A stretch of DNA of 63,013 nucleotides from Actinomycetes bacterium (GTDB taxonomy: Bacteria > Actinomycetota > Actinomycetes > Actinomycetales > Cellulomonadaceae). The stretch is from positions 1-63,013 of the forward strand of contig JAJYCD010000009.1 of NCBI GenBank assembly GCA_021778635.1, in the 5' to 3' direction. Of the stretch, positions 24,065-32,380 are shown piece after piece. Numbering within the stretch: position 1 is the stretch's first letter; every line of letters starts with the position of its first letter. The notes below the pieces were generated by a model. It saw only the letters and a program-made list of their open reading frames with translations. It was not told the origin of the DNA and did not search any database. Made by a program: the position numbers and the translations under genes.

Positions 24065-24529
24065 GCGGCTCCGCGTGAGGCGCTCACGTGGGCCGAGGAC
24101 CACCAGCAGCCCGCCACCGACTGTTCCCACGGCGAGGCGAGTGAACCGTCCTCGAGGTCACGGACCCAGGCCTGCGGTCGCGCCACCTCCTGCCGGGGGG
24201 TCTCACCGCCCGGACGTGGGCTCGTGACCGCCTGCCGAACGTCGGGACCCCGGCGGGCCGTGTCACGCCGGGCTGGACAGGGGTCGCCTACGGGTTCGCG
24301 ATCGGCACCGCCGCACTCGTGGTGATCGTCATCCCTGCCGCCACGATCGTCTTCGCCATCCTCGCCAAGGTGCCGCAGCCCCGAGGTCGCGTGCCGACCT
24401 CGGGGTCGCGACGACCACCGGGCCATGGACACCCCAGGCGGCACGATCAGGCGCGCCGTCATCACGGCCGAGTTCCTCGACGCGTTCGACGACCGCGCTC
24501 CTGGTGCGGGAGTCGGCCCGACGGCGTGG
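24065..24529. other. decayed intergenic region with a possible transporter fragment
   Basis: Plus-strand codons at about 24262-24375 read 'VAYGFAIGTAALVVIVIPAA' and 'IVFAILAKVPQP', the look of a last membrane helix of a major-facilitator-type transporter, with no upstream body. The remainder is non-coding. A 40-codon frame at 24425-24547 shows no family resemblance. Confidence 0.4.
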
Positions 24530-24566
24530 CGCGTCCCCGGTCCGTGACCGCCGGGCCGGGGACGCG
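24530..24566 (-). terminator. strong hairpin downstream of the alcohol dehydrogenase
   Basis: Perfect 11-bp arms CGCGTCCCCGG/CCGGGGACGCG with a 15-base loop lie 7 bases beyond the dehydrogenase stop. This is typical of an actinobacterial hairpin terminator without a T-tract. Confidence 0.6.
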
Positions 24567-24573
24567 CAGCCGA

Positions 24574-25629
24574 TCAGCGGCTGAGGAGGACCTTCAGTGC
24601 CTTGGTCTGCGCCGCGTTCCCGAACGTCTCGTACGCCGACATCATGTCGTCGAGCCCGAAGCGATGCGTGACGAACGTCTCGACCGGCAGCTTGCCCTGA
24701 ACCACGAGCTTGAGCAGCATGCCGAGTGTGGTCGTGTTCACCAGGCCCATGCTGATCGTGATGTTCTGGATCCACAGCCGGTCCAGCTCGACCTCGACCG
24801 ACCGGCCGTGCACGCCGACGTTCGCGATCGAGCCACCGGGTCGGACGAGCCGGGTGCACATGTCGAACGTGACAGGGACGCCGACGGCCTCGATCGCCAC
24901 GTCGACCCCGTACCCGTCCGTCAGGGCGAGGACCTGCTCCTTCCAGTCCGCGTCACCCGAGTTGACCCCGTGCGTGGCCCCGACCTGTCTCGCCAGCTCG
25001 AGGCGGCTCGGGTCCAGGTCGATCGCGATGATCTGGGCGGCGCCGTAGAGCCCCGCCGTGGCCATGGCCGCAAGCCCCACCGGTCCGGCACCGACGACGG
25101 CAACCGTGTCCCCGGGCTTGACCCGCCCGTACTGGACGCCGATCTCGAAGCCTGTCGGGAGGATGTCGGACAGCAGGATCGCCGCAGCATCGGGGACGCC
25201 GTCGGGAAGGGTGTAGAGCGAGGTCTCCGCGAACGGGATGCGGACCTTCTCGGCCTGCGTCCCGTCGATCAGATGCCCCAGGATCCACCCGATCCCTGAG
25301 GCGCCCTCGTCAGCGAGGCAGTGCGACGGGTTGCCGCTGCGGCAGTAGCTGCACGCGCCGCACGAGCTGATGCAGGACACGATGACCCGGTCACCGACAG
25401 CCACGTTGGTGACCGACCCACCGACCTCGAGCACCGTTCCCACGGCCTCGTGGCCGAGGATCCTTCCGGGCGTGACAGCAGGGACGTCGCCCTTGAGGAT
25501 GTGCAGGTCGGTCCCGCAGATCGTGGTGGTGTCAACCTGCACGATCGCGTCGGTCGGATGGATCAGGACGGGGTCGGGGACCTCATCCCAGCTCATGCTG
25601 CCCGGACCGTGGTAGACAAGCGCCTTCAT
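24574..25629 (-). CDS. zinc-dependent alcohol dehydrogenase
   Basis: This 351-aa medium-chain dehydrogenase has the catalytic zinc site in 'TTICGTDLHILKG' and 'GRILGHEAVGTV', the structural zinc Cys cluster in 'ISSCGACSYCRSGNPSHC', and the NAD(P) Rossmann motif 'VAVVGAGPVGLAA'. The downstream 'AIDLDPSRLELARQVGATH' has the Asp that favours NAD. It most resembles IdhA/Adh-like enzymes of the 'MKALVYHGPG' group. The ATG at 25629 is chosen because the family starts there. Tandem DosR-like boxes lie 86-120 bases upstream and a hairpin terminator follows, so it forms a single-gene unit probably induced under oxygen limitation or stress (inference). Confidence 0.92.
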   Translation of the reverse strand: MKALVYHGPGSMSWDEVPDPVLIHPTDAIVQVDTTTICGTDLHILKGDVPAVTPGRILGHEAVGTVLEVGGSVTNVAVGDRVIVSCISSCGACSYCRSGNPSHCLADEGASGIGWILGHLIDGTQAEKVRIPFAETSLYTLPDGVPDAAAILLSDILPTGFEIGVQYGRVKPGDTVAVVGAGPVGLAAMATAGLYGAAQIIAIDLDPSRLELARQVGATHGVNSGDADWKEQVLALTDGYGVDVAIEAVGVPVTFDMCTRLVRPGGSIANVGVHGRSVEVELDRLWIQNITISMGLVNTTTLGMLLKLVVQGKLPVETFVTHRFGLDDMMSAYETFGNAAQTKALKVLLSR

Positions 25630-25714
25630 GAGTTCTCCCGGAATCCTGTCGCGTGGGCCAACAGCGTTGTCCGCCCGTGCCCTCCGGTCTACGCCCGGCA
25701 ATTTCCGTGACAAT

Positions 25715-25749
25715 GGGTCGAAGGTCCTGATACCTGGGCCGAAGGTCCC
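25715..25749 (-). promoter_or_regulatory. tandem DosR-like boxes upstream of the dehydrogenase
   Basis: Two copies, GGGTCGAAGGTCC (25715-25727) and GGGCCGAAGGTCCC (25736-25749), begin exactly 21 bases apart, two helical turns. The second is a near-palindrome of the GGGxC-N4-GTCCC type, similar to the mycobacterial DosR (DevR) box. They lie 86-120 bases upstream of the dehydrogenase ATG. No DosR gene is certain in this window. Confidence 0.55.
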
Positions 25750-26173
25750 AGCCGCCGCAGACCGTGCGCGCAGTCAGCGTGGGTCGCCAGCGAGCGGGTG
25801 TCAGGACCGGCGAGCACGCCGGCGCTCACGTCGACGAGTGCTCAGCACATGGTGTCGGAGACCGGCCTGCAGGCCCGTGCGCGGAACACGTGCGGGGATC
25901 CCGTCGTGCCCACCCGGGGTGCCCCGATCTTCGGTTGAGGAGCGTGAGCGGTGTGCCGCGGCCCATTCAGGGGGACCGCCGACCTACAGCGAGGTTCGAC
26001 GCCACTGGACCGGAGTGTGGTCCGACGAGGACCATGCTGACGTACCCCTGGTGTCTCCTGCGCCTGCCTGAGCCTGGTCCACGCACGGTCATGCTTCCGA
26101 AGCGCTGTGCGACCGCCACGCCGCGGCGGGTAGGTCATCTCGGTGACCGATCCAGGCCGCAACCGGAGGAAAG
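25750..26173. other. leader region of the Crp/Fnr gene
   Basis: No gene seen. A small dyad GGTCA-N6-TGACC (26133-26148) lies 25 bases before the Crp/Fnr ATG, and a GGAGGAAAG ribosome site directly precedes it. Confidence 0.45.
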
Positions 26174-26989
26174 ATGAGCAGCTCACCCCAGGCCCACGCG
26201 CAGCCAGTCGCACCGGCGCCGGCCAGCCCACCACCGGGTCGGCGCAGAGTCCCACTGGCCACCACCTGTGCCCGACCTCATCCCTGTTCTCGACCCGTGC
26301 GAATGCAGGTGCTGGGAGCAGTCCCCTTCTTCTCAGGCCTGTCCCCACACGAGCTCGAGGGGATCGACAAGCGCATGGTCTCCCTTTCCTGGGCAGCGGG
26401 AGACCCGCTGTTCACCGCGGGTGAGTCGGCCGACCACCTCTACGTCCTGGCCGCAGGCCGCGCCAAGCTCTCCCAGCCCACGCCCAGCGGACAGGAAGTC
26501 GTCGTCGACCTGCTCACCCCTGGGGACCTCTTCGGGGCGCTGAGCATGCTCGGTCAACCGGTCTACCCCGAGACGGCGTGGGCGCTGACCACCACATGCG
26601 CGCTGAGGATCGCCGCGCAGTCCTTCCGCGAGATCCTCGTCGAGCACCCTCAGGTGGCGCTGCGGGTGCTCGACGACGTCGCCGGCCGACTCGCCCAAGC
26701 CCGCTCCGACATCGGCCGACAATCCACGGGTACCGTCACCCAACGCGTGGCAGCCGCGCTGCTGCGCCTGGTCGACAAACTCGGTCAAGAGCGTTCCGGC
26801 AACCGCGGCACCCTGCTCCAGCTGCCCCTGTCCCGGGCCGACCTGGCGGGCATGGTCGGCTCCACCGAGGAGTCGGTATCTCGGGTCATGAGCCGGCTGC
26901 GGAAAGCGGGCATCATCGACTCCGGGCGCCGCTGGACAGCGGTGCTCGACCGCGATCGCCTCGCGGCCACCGCCGAGAGGGACGGCTGA
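26174..26989 (+). CDS. Crp/Fnr family transcriptional regulator
   Basis: This 271-aa protein has a cyclic-nucleotide-like beta-roll at residues 45-165 ('PFFSGLSPHELEGIDKRMVS', 'LLTPGDLFGALSML') and a C-terminal winged helix ('LSRADLAGMVGSTEESVSRV'). Its recognition helix carries Glu233-x2-Ser236-Arg237, the E-SR set by which FNR reads TTGAT half-sites. Cys32 and Cys38 lie in a long N-terminal extension and Cys142 in the roll; this is not the four-Cys FNR cluster, so an oxygen-labile Fe-S centre is unproven. The ATG follows a strong GGAGGA site. The next three promoters carry matching TTGAT boxes, so this is their likely activator. Confidence 0.9.
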   Translation: MSSSPQAHAQPVAPAPASPPPGRRRVPLATTCARPHPCSRPVRMQVLGAVPFFSGLSPHELEGIDKRMVSLSWAAGDPLFTAGESADHLYVLAAGRAKLSQPTPSGQEVVVDLLTPGDLFGALSMLGQPVYPETAWALTTTCALRIAAQSFREILVEHPQVALRVLDDVAGRLAQARSDIGRQSTGTVTQRVAAALLRLVDKLGQERSGNRGTLLQLPLSRADLAGMVGSTEESVSRVMSRLRKAGIIDSGRRWTAVLDRDRLAATAERDG

Positions 26990-27066
26990 AGGCCACGACG
27001 GGCCAGCGCGAGTCGAACTGCCTTTGTAGCGGGCCAGGTTCGTCCGAGAGCCCGTGCCGCGGTTGA

Positions 27067-27108
27067 TTGATGCAGATCATGGTTCCCGTGTCGCGGCCCG
27101 TTTAGCGT
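27067..27108 (+). promoter_or_regulatory. class II FNR-type promoter of the metallochaperone gene
   Basis: Box TTGAT-GCAG-ATCAT (27067-27080) lies 22 bases before TAGCGT (27103-27108). If TAGCGT is the -10 element, the box is centred near -41.5. The gene starts 79 bases after the box. Confidence 0.65.
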
Positions 27109-27159
27109 CGAAGCTGTCACCCCAGGAGGGGTGAGGCATGACCTGAAGGGACAAATACC

Positions 27160-27399
27160 GTGAGCACCACCGCTGCCACCACCACTCGCACGATCCTGCG
27201 CGCCGAGGGCTTCTCCTGCCCGTCCTGCGCCGCGAAGATCGAGAAGCAGGTCGGACGCCTTGACGGTGTGGCCACCGTGAAGGTGCGGTTCGCCTCCGCC
27301 CGCATCGAGATCGACCACGACCCGACCCTGGCCAGCGTCGACGCGCTGGTCGCGGCGGTCGCCAAGGCCGGCTACACCACGCGCCCGGCCGCCCTCTGA
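27160..27399 (+). CDS. heavy-metal-associated domain protein (CopZ-like metallochaperone)
   Basis: This 79-aa single HMA domain has the metal-binding motif 'GFSCPSCAAKIE' (Cys20, Cys23) and the ferredoxin-like fold pattern ending 'ALVAAVAKAGYTTRPAAL'. Such proteins carry Cu(I) or related soft metals to P1B-type ATPases. The start is GTG with GAAGGGA upstream. The ATPase encoded 300 bases downstream lacks its own N-terminal HMA domain, so this protein probably supplies that function in trans. It has a separate promoter of the same FNR-box type, so the pair is co-regulated rather than co-transcribed. Confidence 0.9.
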   Translation: MSTTAATTTRTILRAEGFSCPSCAAKIEKQVGRLDGVATVKVRFASARIEIDHDPTLASVDALVAAVAKAGYTTRPAAL

Positions 27400-27607
27400 C
27401 GGTTCACCGATTGTGGCTGTACGACAAGCGCCATCGCCGTGGCCTCCTGACCCCAGCGGCGGAGCACGCCTCGACGGTCTGCCACTGCGCCGCCCTGCGC
27501 TGGCCGGAACCGTCGCGCGAGTGAACGGAACCGCCCCTCGGCGGGCATCTCTGAGCGAGTCGACGGCAGTGCCGTCGTCAGGGCCTCCAAGACTGTTGTT
27601 CCGTCGA

Positions 27608-27649
27608 TTGATGCGTGTCATGGTGAGGACCGACTGACCCTCGTAGCGT
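27608..27649 (+). promoter_or_regulatory. class II FNR-type promoter of the P-type ATPase gene
   Basis: Box TTGAT-GCGT-GTCAT (27608-27621) lies 22 bases before TAGCGT (27644-27649), and the gene starts 81 bases after the box. This is almost the same geometry as the preceding promoter. Confidence 0.65.
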
Positions 27650-27702
27650 CCTCATCAACGCCCCAGAAGTTGGGTTGAGGAACGTTGAGGAGGGACTCGG
27701 AA

Positions 27703-29631
27703 ATGGGCAAGCTGCACAGGTGGGGGGCAGTTCGCTGGACGATCCCGATGGTCTCCGGGCCGCTGATCATCGCCTCATTCGTCGTGGCCAAGGCGTTCGG
27801 CGCGGACGAGGTAGGCAACGTCTTCATGGTGGCGGCGGCGGCGACTGGTACCCCGATCGTGATCACCGCTGCCCGGGCGCTGAGGTTGAGGGTGATCGGC
27901 ATCGACCTGCTGGTGAGTGTGGCCGTCATCGGCGCGCTGATCATCGGCCAGTACTGGGAGGGTGCGGCGGTCACATTCCTGTTCGGTCTCGGCCGCGACC
28001 TGGAGGTGGCCACCCTGAATAGGACCCGGTCGGCTCTGGCGGAGCTGGTTTCCATCGCCCCGAATGTTGCGGTGGTCATGCGAGAGGGCGAGCAGGTCGA
28101 GGTCCCCGCGGCAAGTGTCGTTATGGGCGAGACAGTGCTCGTAAAAAACGGGGCCAAGGTTCCCGTCGACGGCGAGGTCATTGCGGGCACCGGTGCGCTG
28201 GACGAGGCATCCATTACGGGCGAGTCGATGCCGGTCGAGAAAAGTGCAGGGGACAGGGTCTTCGCCGGAACCGTCTCCAAGGGCGGGTTCCTGCAGGCAA
28301 AGGCCACCGGTGTCGGGGCGGACACGACCCTGGCCAGGATCATCCGTCGCGTAGAGGAGGCCCAAGACGCCAAGGCCAGGACCCAGCAGTTCATGGACCG
28401 GTTCTCCTCCTGGTACACCCCGGCCATCATGGTCCTGGCTCTGGCCGTCGGCCTGATCAGTGGCGACGTGGTCCTGGCACTGACCCTGCTGGTCATCGGT
28501 TGTCCCGGGGCGTTGGTCATCTCCATCCCGGTCTCGATCGTGGCCGGTATCGGCCGAGCCGCCAAGGACGGCATCCTGATCAAGGGTGGGGAGTTCCTGG
28601 AGACCTCGGCGAGGATCACCGCGGTGGCGGTAGACAAGACCGGCACCCTGACCACAGGACGTCCGCACCTGACCGATGTCGTCGTGCTCGACCCGAGGGT
28701 GGACCGGGCCCAGGTCCTCACCTGGGCCGCCCGGGCCGAGGCAGGCTCCGAACACCCGCTGGCCCGTCCGATCCTGACCGCTGCTGCCGCGCAGAAACTG
28801 ACTACTGTCGGGCTTCCCGAGCACACGGCGCCCGTCCCCGGCAAGGGCATTGCTGCCACCACCTACGGCCACCTGGTCCTGGTCGGCAACCTGACCCTGC
28901 TCGAGCAGTATGGCGTCGCGGACACCGTGGACGCCGCGGGCGCCGTCGAACGACTGGCCGCGGCCGGGCGTACCTCGATGATCGTGGCCGTCGATGACAT
29001 GGTTGCCGGCGTGGTCGCCGTGGCGGACGAGGTGCGCGAGGACGCCGCCCAGATGGTCGCCGAACTGCACTGGGCCGGGGTGAGAAAGGTCATCATGCTC
29101 ACCGGCGACACCCCGCTTGTCGCGAAGGCCATCGGTGCGGCCGTCGGGGTCGACGAGGTCCACGCCGGGCTGCTCCCCGAGGACAAACTCCTCGTCGTTC
29201 AGGAGCTCCAGCGACAAGGCCACATCGTGGCAATGGTCGGTGACGGCGTCAACGATGCACCCGCCCTGGCCGCCGCACACATCGGCGTGGCGATGGGCGC
29301 AGCCGGATCGGCCGTGGCCGTGGAGACCTCAGACATCGCCCTGATGGGGGACAACCTGCTCAAGCTCCCCGAGGCCATCGCCCTGGCCAAAAGCACGGTG
29401 GCCAACATGCGCCAGAACATCGCCATCGCCCTGACCACCGTTTCCATGCTCCTGCTCGGTGTGCTCCTGGGTGGCGTCACGATGGCCATTGGGATGCTCG
29501 CCCACGAGATTTCCGTCCTGGTCGTCATTGTCAACGCCATGCGCCTACTGCGCCGAAAATGCAGTCCCGACATGCGGGCAACACCCACCCGGGCACCTAC
29601 CCGAGTCCCAGCCCTTGCCCAGCACGCCTGA
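27703..29631 (+). CDS. heavy-metal translocating P1B-type ATPase without HMA domain
   Basis: This 642-aa ATPase has the A-domain 'ITGESMPVEK', membrane motif 'GCPGALVIS' (Cys267-Pro-Gly in place of Cys-Pro-Cys), phosphorylation site Asp311 in 'DKTGTLTTGR', the P1B-specific 'SEHPLARPI' and hinge 'GDGVNDAPAL'. The N-terminus begins directly with membrane helices and lacks the metal-binding domain, which seems to be encoded separately just upstream. The CPG motif makes the metal uncertain (Cu(I), Zn/Cd or other). GAGGAGGGA precedes the ATG at 27703; an upstream ATG at 27685 is less likely. FNR-type control suggests metal handling linked to low-oxygen respiration. Confidence 0.93.
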   Translation: MGKLHRWGAVRWTIPMVSGPLIIASFVVAKAFGADEVGNVFMVAAAATGTPIVITAARALRLRVIGIDLLVSVAVIGALIIGQYWEGAAVTFLFGLGRDLEVATLNRTRSALAELVSIAPNVAVVMREGEQVEVPAASVVMGETVLVKNGAKVPVDGEVIAGTGALDEASITGESMPVEKSAGDRVFAGTVSKGGFLQAKATGVGADTTLARIIRRVEEAQDAKARTQQFMDRFSSWYTPAIMVLALAVGLISGDVVLALTLLVIGCPGALVISIPVSIVAGIGRAAKDGILIKGGEFLETSARITAVAVDKTGTLTTGRPHLTDVVVLDPRVDRAQVLTWAARAEAGSEHPLARPILTAAAAQKLTTVGLPEHTAPVPGKGIAATTYGHLVLVGNLTLLEQYGVADTVDAAGAVERLAAAGRTSMIVAVDDMVAGVVAVADEVREDAAQMVAELHWAGVRKVIMLTGDTPLVAKAIGAAVGVDEVHAGLLPEDKLLVVQELQRQGHIVAMVGDGVNDAPALAAAHIGVAMGAAGSAVAVETSDIALMGDNLLKLPEAIALAKSTVANMRQNIAIALTTVSMLLLGVLLGGVTMAIGMLAHEISVLVVIVNAMRLLRRKCSPDMRATPTRAPTRVPALAQHA

Positions 29632-29780
29632 GCCTGGATACGCCGGTGGATGTGTTCGTCTGAGCGTGCCGTGACAAAAGAATGTCCATCTGGCCTGCGG
29701 TGATGGGGTTTCGTCAGGACTCAGCGCGACAAGTAGGAGGACCCCCGAATGTAGTTCGGCAGAGCCGTCTATTTAGTCGA

Positions 29781-29822
29781 TTGATACGCGCCATACTGGT
29801 CCCGCCAGAGTGCTCATAACGT
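29781..29822 (+). promoter_or_regulatory. class II FNR-type promoter of the NADH dehydrogenase gene
   Basis: Box TTGAT-ACGC-GCCAT (29781-29794) lies 22 bases before TAACGT (29817-29822), and the gene starts 79 bases after the box. The second half-site is the weakest of the three. Confidence 0.6.
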
Positions 29823-29872
29823 GGAAGGCGAGTAACCCGGACGGGTGAGATGAACAATCTGAATCGAGGGCG

Positions 29873-31237
29873 ATGGCCATGAATGAGAGCATGAAGCAAC
29901 GCCACCGTGTGGTGGTCATCGGATCGGGTTTCGGTGGCCTCTTCGCAACCAAGGCGTTGAAGGATGCACCGGTGGATGTCACGATTATCGCGAAGACCAA
30001 CCATCACCTGTTCCAACCGCTGCTCTACCAAGTGGCCACCGGAATCCTCTCCGAAGGTTCGATTGCCCCGCCGACACGGGAGATCCTCCGTGGTCAAATC
30101 AATGCCGAGGTGCACCTCGGTGAGGTGATCGACATCGACATAAAATCCAAGACTGTGACGTCTTGGACTCCGAGTGGAACGCTGAACGATCCCTACGACA
30201 GCCTGATCGTGGCCGCCGGCTCTACTCAGTCATACTTTGGCAACAACTACTTCGCCGAGCACGCACCCGGCCTGAAATCGATTGACGATGCGCTCGAGTT
30301 GCGCGGCCGTATCCTCAGCGCGTTCGAGTTCGCCGAGATCGAGACCGAGCCCGACGCTGTGGAGCCGTGGCTGACCTTCGTCGTGGTCGGCGCGGGCCCG
30401 ACCGGGGTGGAGATGGCCGGGCAGATCGCCGAACTCGCCCACCGCACGTTGCGCGAGGACTACCGCCGAATCGACCCTGAACAGGCACGGGTCGTGCTGC
30501 TCGACGGCGCCTCAACGGTGCTCGCCACGTTCGGCGACCGCCTCGCAGCTAAGGCCACCAAGAGGCTGAAGCAGCTTGGGGTCGACGTCCAGCTTGGCGC
30601 GATGGTCGTTCACATCGACGAACACGGCATCGAGATCAAGGACCCTGACGGCAGTGTCCGGCGCATCGAGAGCCGCACCAAGGTGTGGGCGGCCGGCGTT
30701 GCCGCCTCTCCACTGGCCAAACACCTCGCCAACCAGGCCGGTCTGGACGTTGACCGACTGGGCCGCGTGCCCGTCGAGGATGACTGCTCACTGCCGAGTT
30801 TCCCTGAAGTCTTCGTCATTGGCGACATGATGGATGCGGGCGTACCCGGTGTAGCGCAGGTGGCCATGCAATCGGGCAAGCACGTAGCCAAGATCATCGC
30901 GGCTCGGGCTGCCGGCCGGGACGTGCACTTGCCGTTCAAGTACGTCGACAAGGGCAGCATGGCGACGATCTCGCGGTTCGCCGCTGTGGCGAGCGTTGGC
31001 CGGTTCCGGTTCTCCGGATTCATCGCCTGGCTGATGTGGCTGGTGATCCACCTTCTCTACCTGATCGGTTTCAAGCAGCGCGTCACCACGCTGCTGCACT
31101 GGACGATCAGCTTCGTCGGCGGTGGGCGCGCGGAGCGTGCCATCACCCGTCAGCAGGTAGTGGCGCGCCGCGCCCTCGACACGCTGACGCCCGCCCAGTC
31201 CGGTCGCCCCGACCGAGTACGGTTCCCCCGCAGGTAG
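29873..31237 (+). CDS. ndh: type II NADH dehydrogenase
   Basis: This 454-aa flavoprotein has two dinucleotide-binding motifs, 'VVVIGSGFGGLFATKAL' (FAD) at the N-terminus and 'FVVVGAGPTGVEMAGQIAEL' (NADH) near residue 165. It has the family FAD-loop 'GIEIKDPDGSVRRIES...KVWAAGVAASP' region and 'VFVIGDMMDAG', plus a hydrophobic C-terminal stretch ('WLMWLVIHLLYLIGF') that would attach it to the membrane. It oxidises NADH and reduces quinone without proton pumping. It is the third gene with the TTGAT-type promoter, fitting a role in feeding electrons to quinol for anaerobic or nitrate respiration. Confidence 0.94.
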   Translation: MAMNESMKQRHRVVVIGSGFGGLFATKALKDAPVDVTIIAKTNHHLFQPLLYQVATGILSEGSIAPPTREILRGQINAEVHLGEVIDIDIKSKTVTSWTPSGTLNDPYDSLIVAAGSTQSYFGNNYFAEHAPGLKSIDDALELRGRILSAFEFAEIETEPDAVEPWLTFVVVGAGPTGVEMAGQIAELAHRTLREDYRRIDPEQARVVLLDGASTVLATFGDRLAAKATKRLKQLGVDVQLGAMVVHIDEHGIEIKDPDGSVRRIESRTKVWAAGVAASPLAKHLANQAGLDVDRLGRVPVEDDCSLPSFPEVFVIGDMMDAGVPGVAQVAMQSGKHVAKIIAARAAGRDVHLPFKYVDKGSMATISRFAAVASVGRFRFSGFIAWLMWLVIHLLYLIGFKQRVTTLLHWTISFVGGGRAERAITRQQVVARRALDTLTPAQSGRPDRVRFPRR

Positions 31238-31573
31238 CGAAGTCCAGAGTCGGGGCCGGCGCTGTCGACAAGGAAAGGGCACCGGGACCGGTCTGCGGCC
31301 GACTGGGGTACGAAGGGCCTGGTCACCGTGACCGGTCAGCCTGGTCCATTCGTCGCGGCGTGGGGTCGATCGGGCGTTGGGTCAGGTGGTGTGGCGTGGC
31401 ATTCGGCCCGAGGATGTGCCGGGCGTGCCGTCTACGTGGGGCTGGACGAGGTCGTCGTTTCGGTTGCGTCCCGCCATGATCCGGCGGTCTATGCCGCTGT
31501 GTCCGCACAGGCCGTGGCGTAGAACCGCGCACGCCTGGGTGAAGTGGCGGGCAGTTGATCGGTGGTTCGAGGT
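31238..31573. other. 336-base gap between ndh and the YwiC-like gene
   Basis: A perfect dyad GGTCAC-C-GTGACC starts at 31321. No convincing gene: open frames on both strands are short and without family resemblance. Confidence 0.45.
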
Positions 31574-32380
31574 TCAGGTGAGCAGAAGAAGTGCGCCCAG
31601 GGTGATGCTCGCGACGATCTCGCCGGCGCCGAGTGCTGCCGGGGTGAGGCCAGGCCACCGCTTGGGCACGACGGCGGACCTCAGGGCGAGCGCGACGAAC
31701 AGGAGCCCGAGCCAGGGGTTCACGGCCGCGGCCGGTAGGCAGACCACGACGTGGTAGGCCACCGACAGGATGTAGCGACGACGGTCACCGCGGTCGCGGA
31801 TCATCGTCTTGACGTAGAGCACGGTGCCCGCGAAGTACGCCAGGAGCAGCGCGGTGAGCACCCACGGGCGCACCTGGTCGGCCCCGGGCAGCCACGTCAG
31901 TCCCGGGAGGCCCGGTGTGCTCCTCGCCCCGCCGTGGGTCCCGACCGCGGCGACCACCACCGTCATGAGACACGCGGCCAGCACGGTCACGGCATCGTTG
32001 AGCAGCGAGCGGTCCGCGCGTCGCCAGGAGCACCACAGGCTGACGGTTGCCAGCGGCGCGAAGACGACGGCCCAGCGCAGCAGGTCGGGTTCGATCACCA
32101 CGACGATCAGACCCAGGGCTGCGGTCAGCACCGCGTAGGCGCGCACCGGTGGCCAGTAGCGCGCCTTGCGCCGCGACCGGAGCCAAAGACCGGTGGCGAA
32201 GAACGCGAAGTAGCCGGCCAGCCACGTCAGCAGCAGCGGCACGTGCCGCCAGCTCGGACCCGCGTCGAGCGCGCCGACGGCGAACGGCACGACGAGCATC
32301 GCCCAGGCCCCGTGCTGGTTAGGCACCCAACCAGCACCGAGACGTCGCCGGCGAGGTTTCGCGAGGTTGGCAGGGGGCAC
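31574..32380 (-). CDS. YwiC-like membrane protein
   Basis: This 268-aa polytopic protein has the YwiC hallmarks 'PNQHGAWAMLVVPF' near the N-terminus and 'GTVLYVKTMIRDRGDRR' in the C-terminal half, with about eight hydrophobic helices. The biochemical role is unknown. In Bacillus subtilis ywiC sits in the narK-fnr-narGHJI region, so its presence between an Fnr-like gene and a nitrate island here is a telling conserved association. It is transcribed alone on the minus strand. Confidence 0.85.
   Translation of the reverse strand: MPPANLAKPRRRRLGAGWVPNQHGAWAMLVVPFAVGALDAGPSWRHVPLLLTWLAGYFAFFATGLWLRSRRKARYWPPVRAYAVLTAALGLIVVVIEPDLLRWAVVFAPLATVSLWCSWRRADRSLLNDAVTVLAACLMTVVVAAVGTHGGARSTPGLPGLTWLPGADQVRPWVLTALLLAYFAGTVLYVKTMIRDRGDRRRYILSVAYHVVVCLPAAAVNPWLGLLFVALALRSAVVPKRWPGLTPAALGAGEIVASITLGALLLLT

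Noticed and set aside
24425..24547. A 40-codon ORF ending near the dehydrogenase terminator
   Set aside because: It overlaps the hairpin terminator and has no ribosome site or family match.
26174..26989. The Crp/Fnr protein as a true oxygen-sensing FNR
   Set aside because: Only Cys32, Cys38 and Cys142 are present and spacing differs from FNR's four cluster ligands; DNA specificity is FNR-like but the signal is left open.
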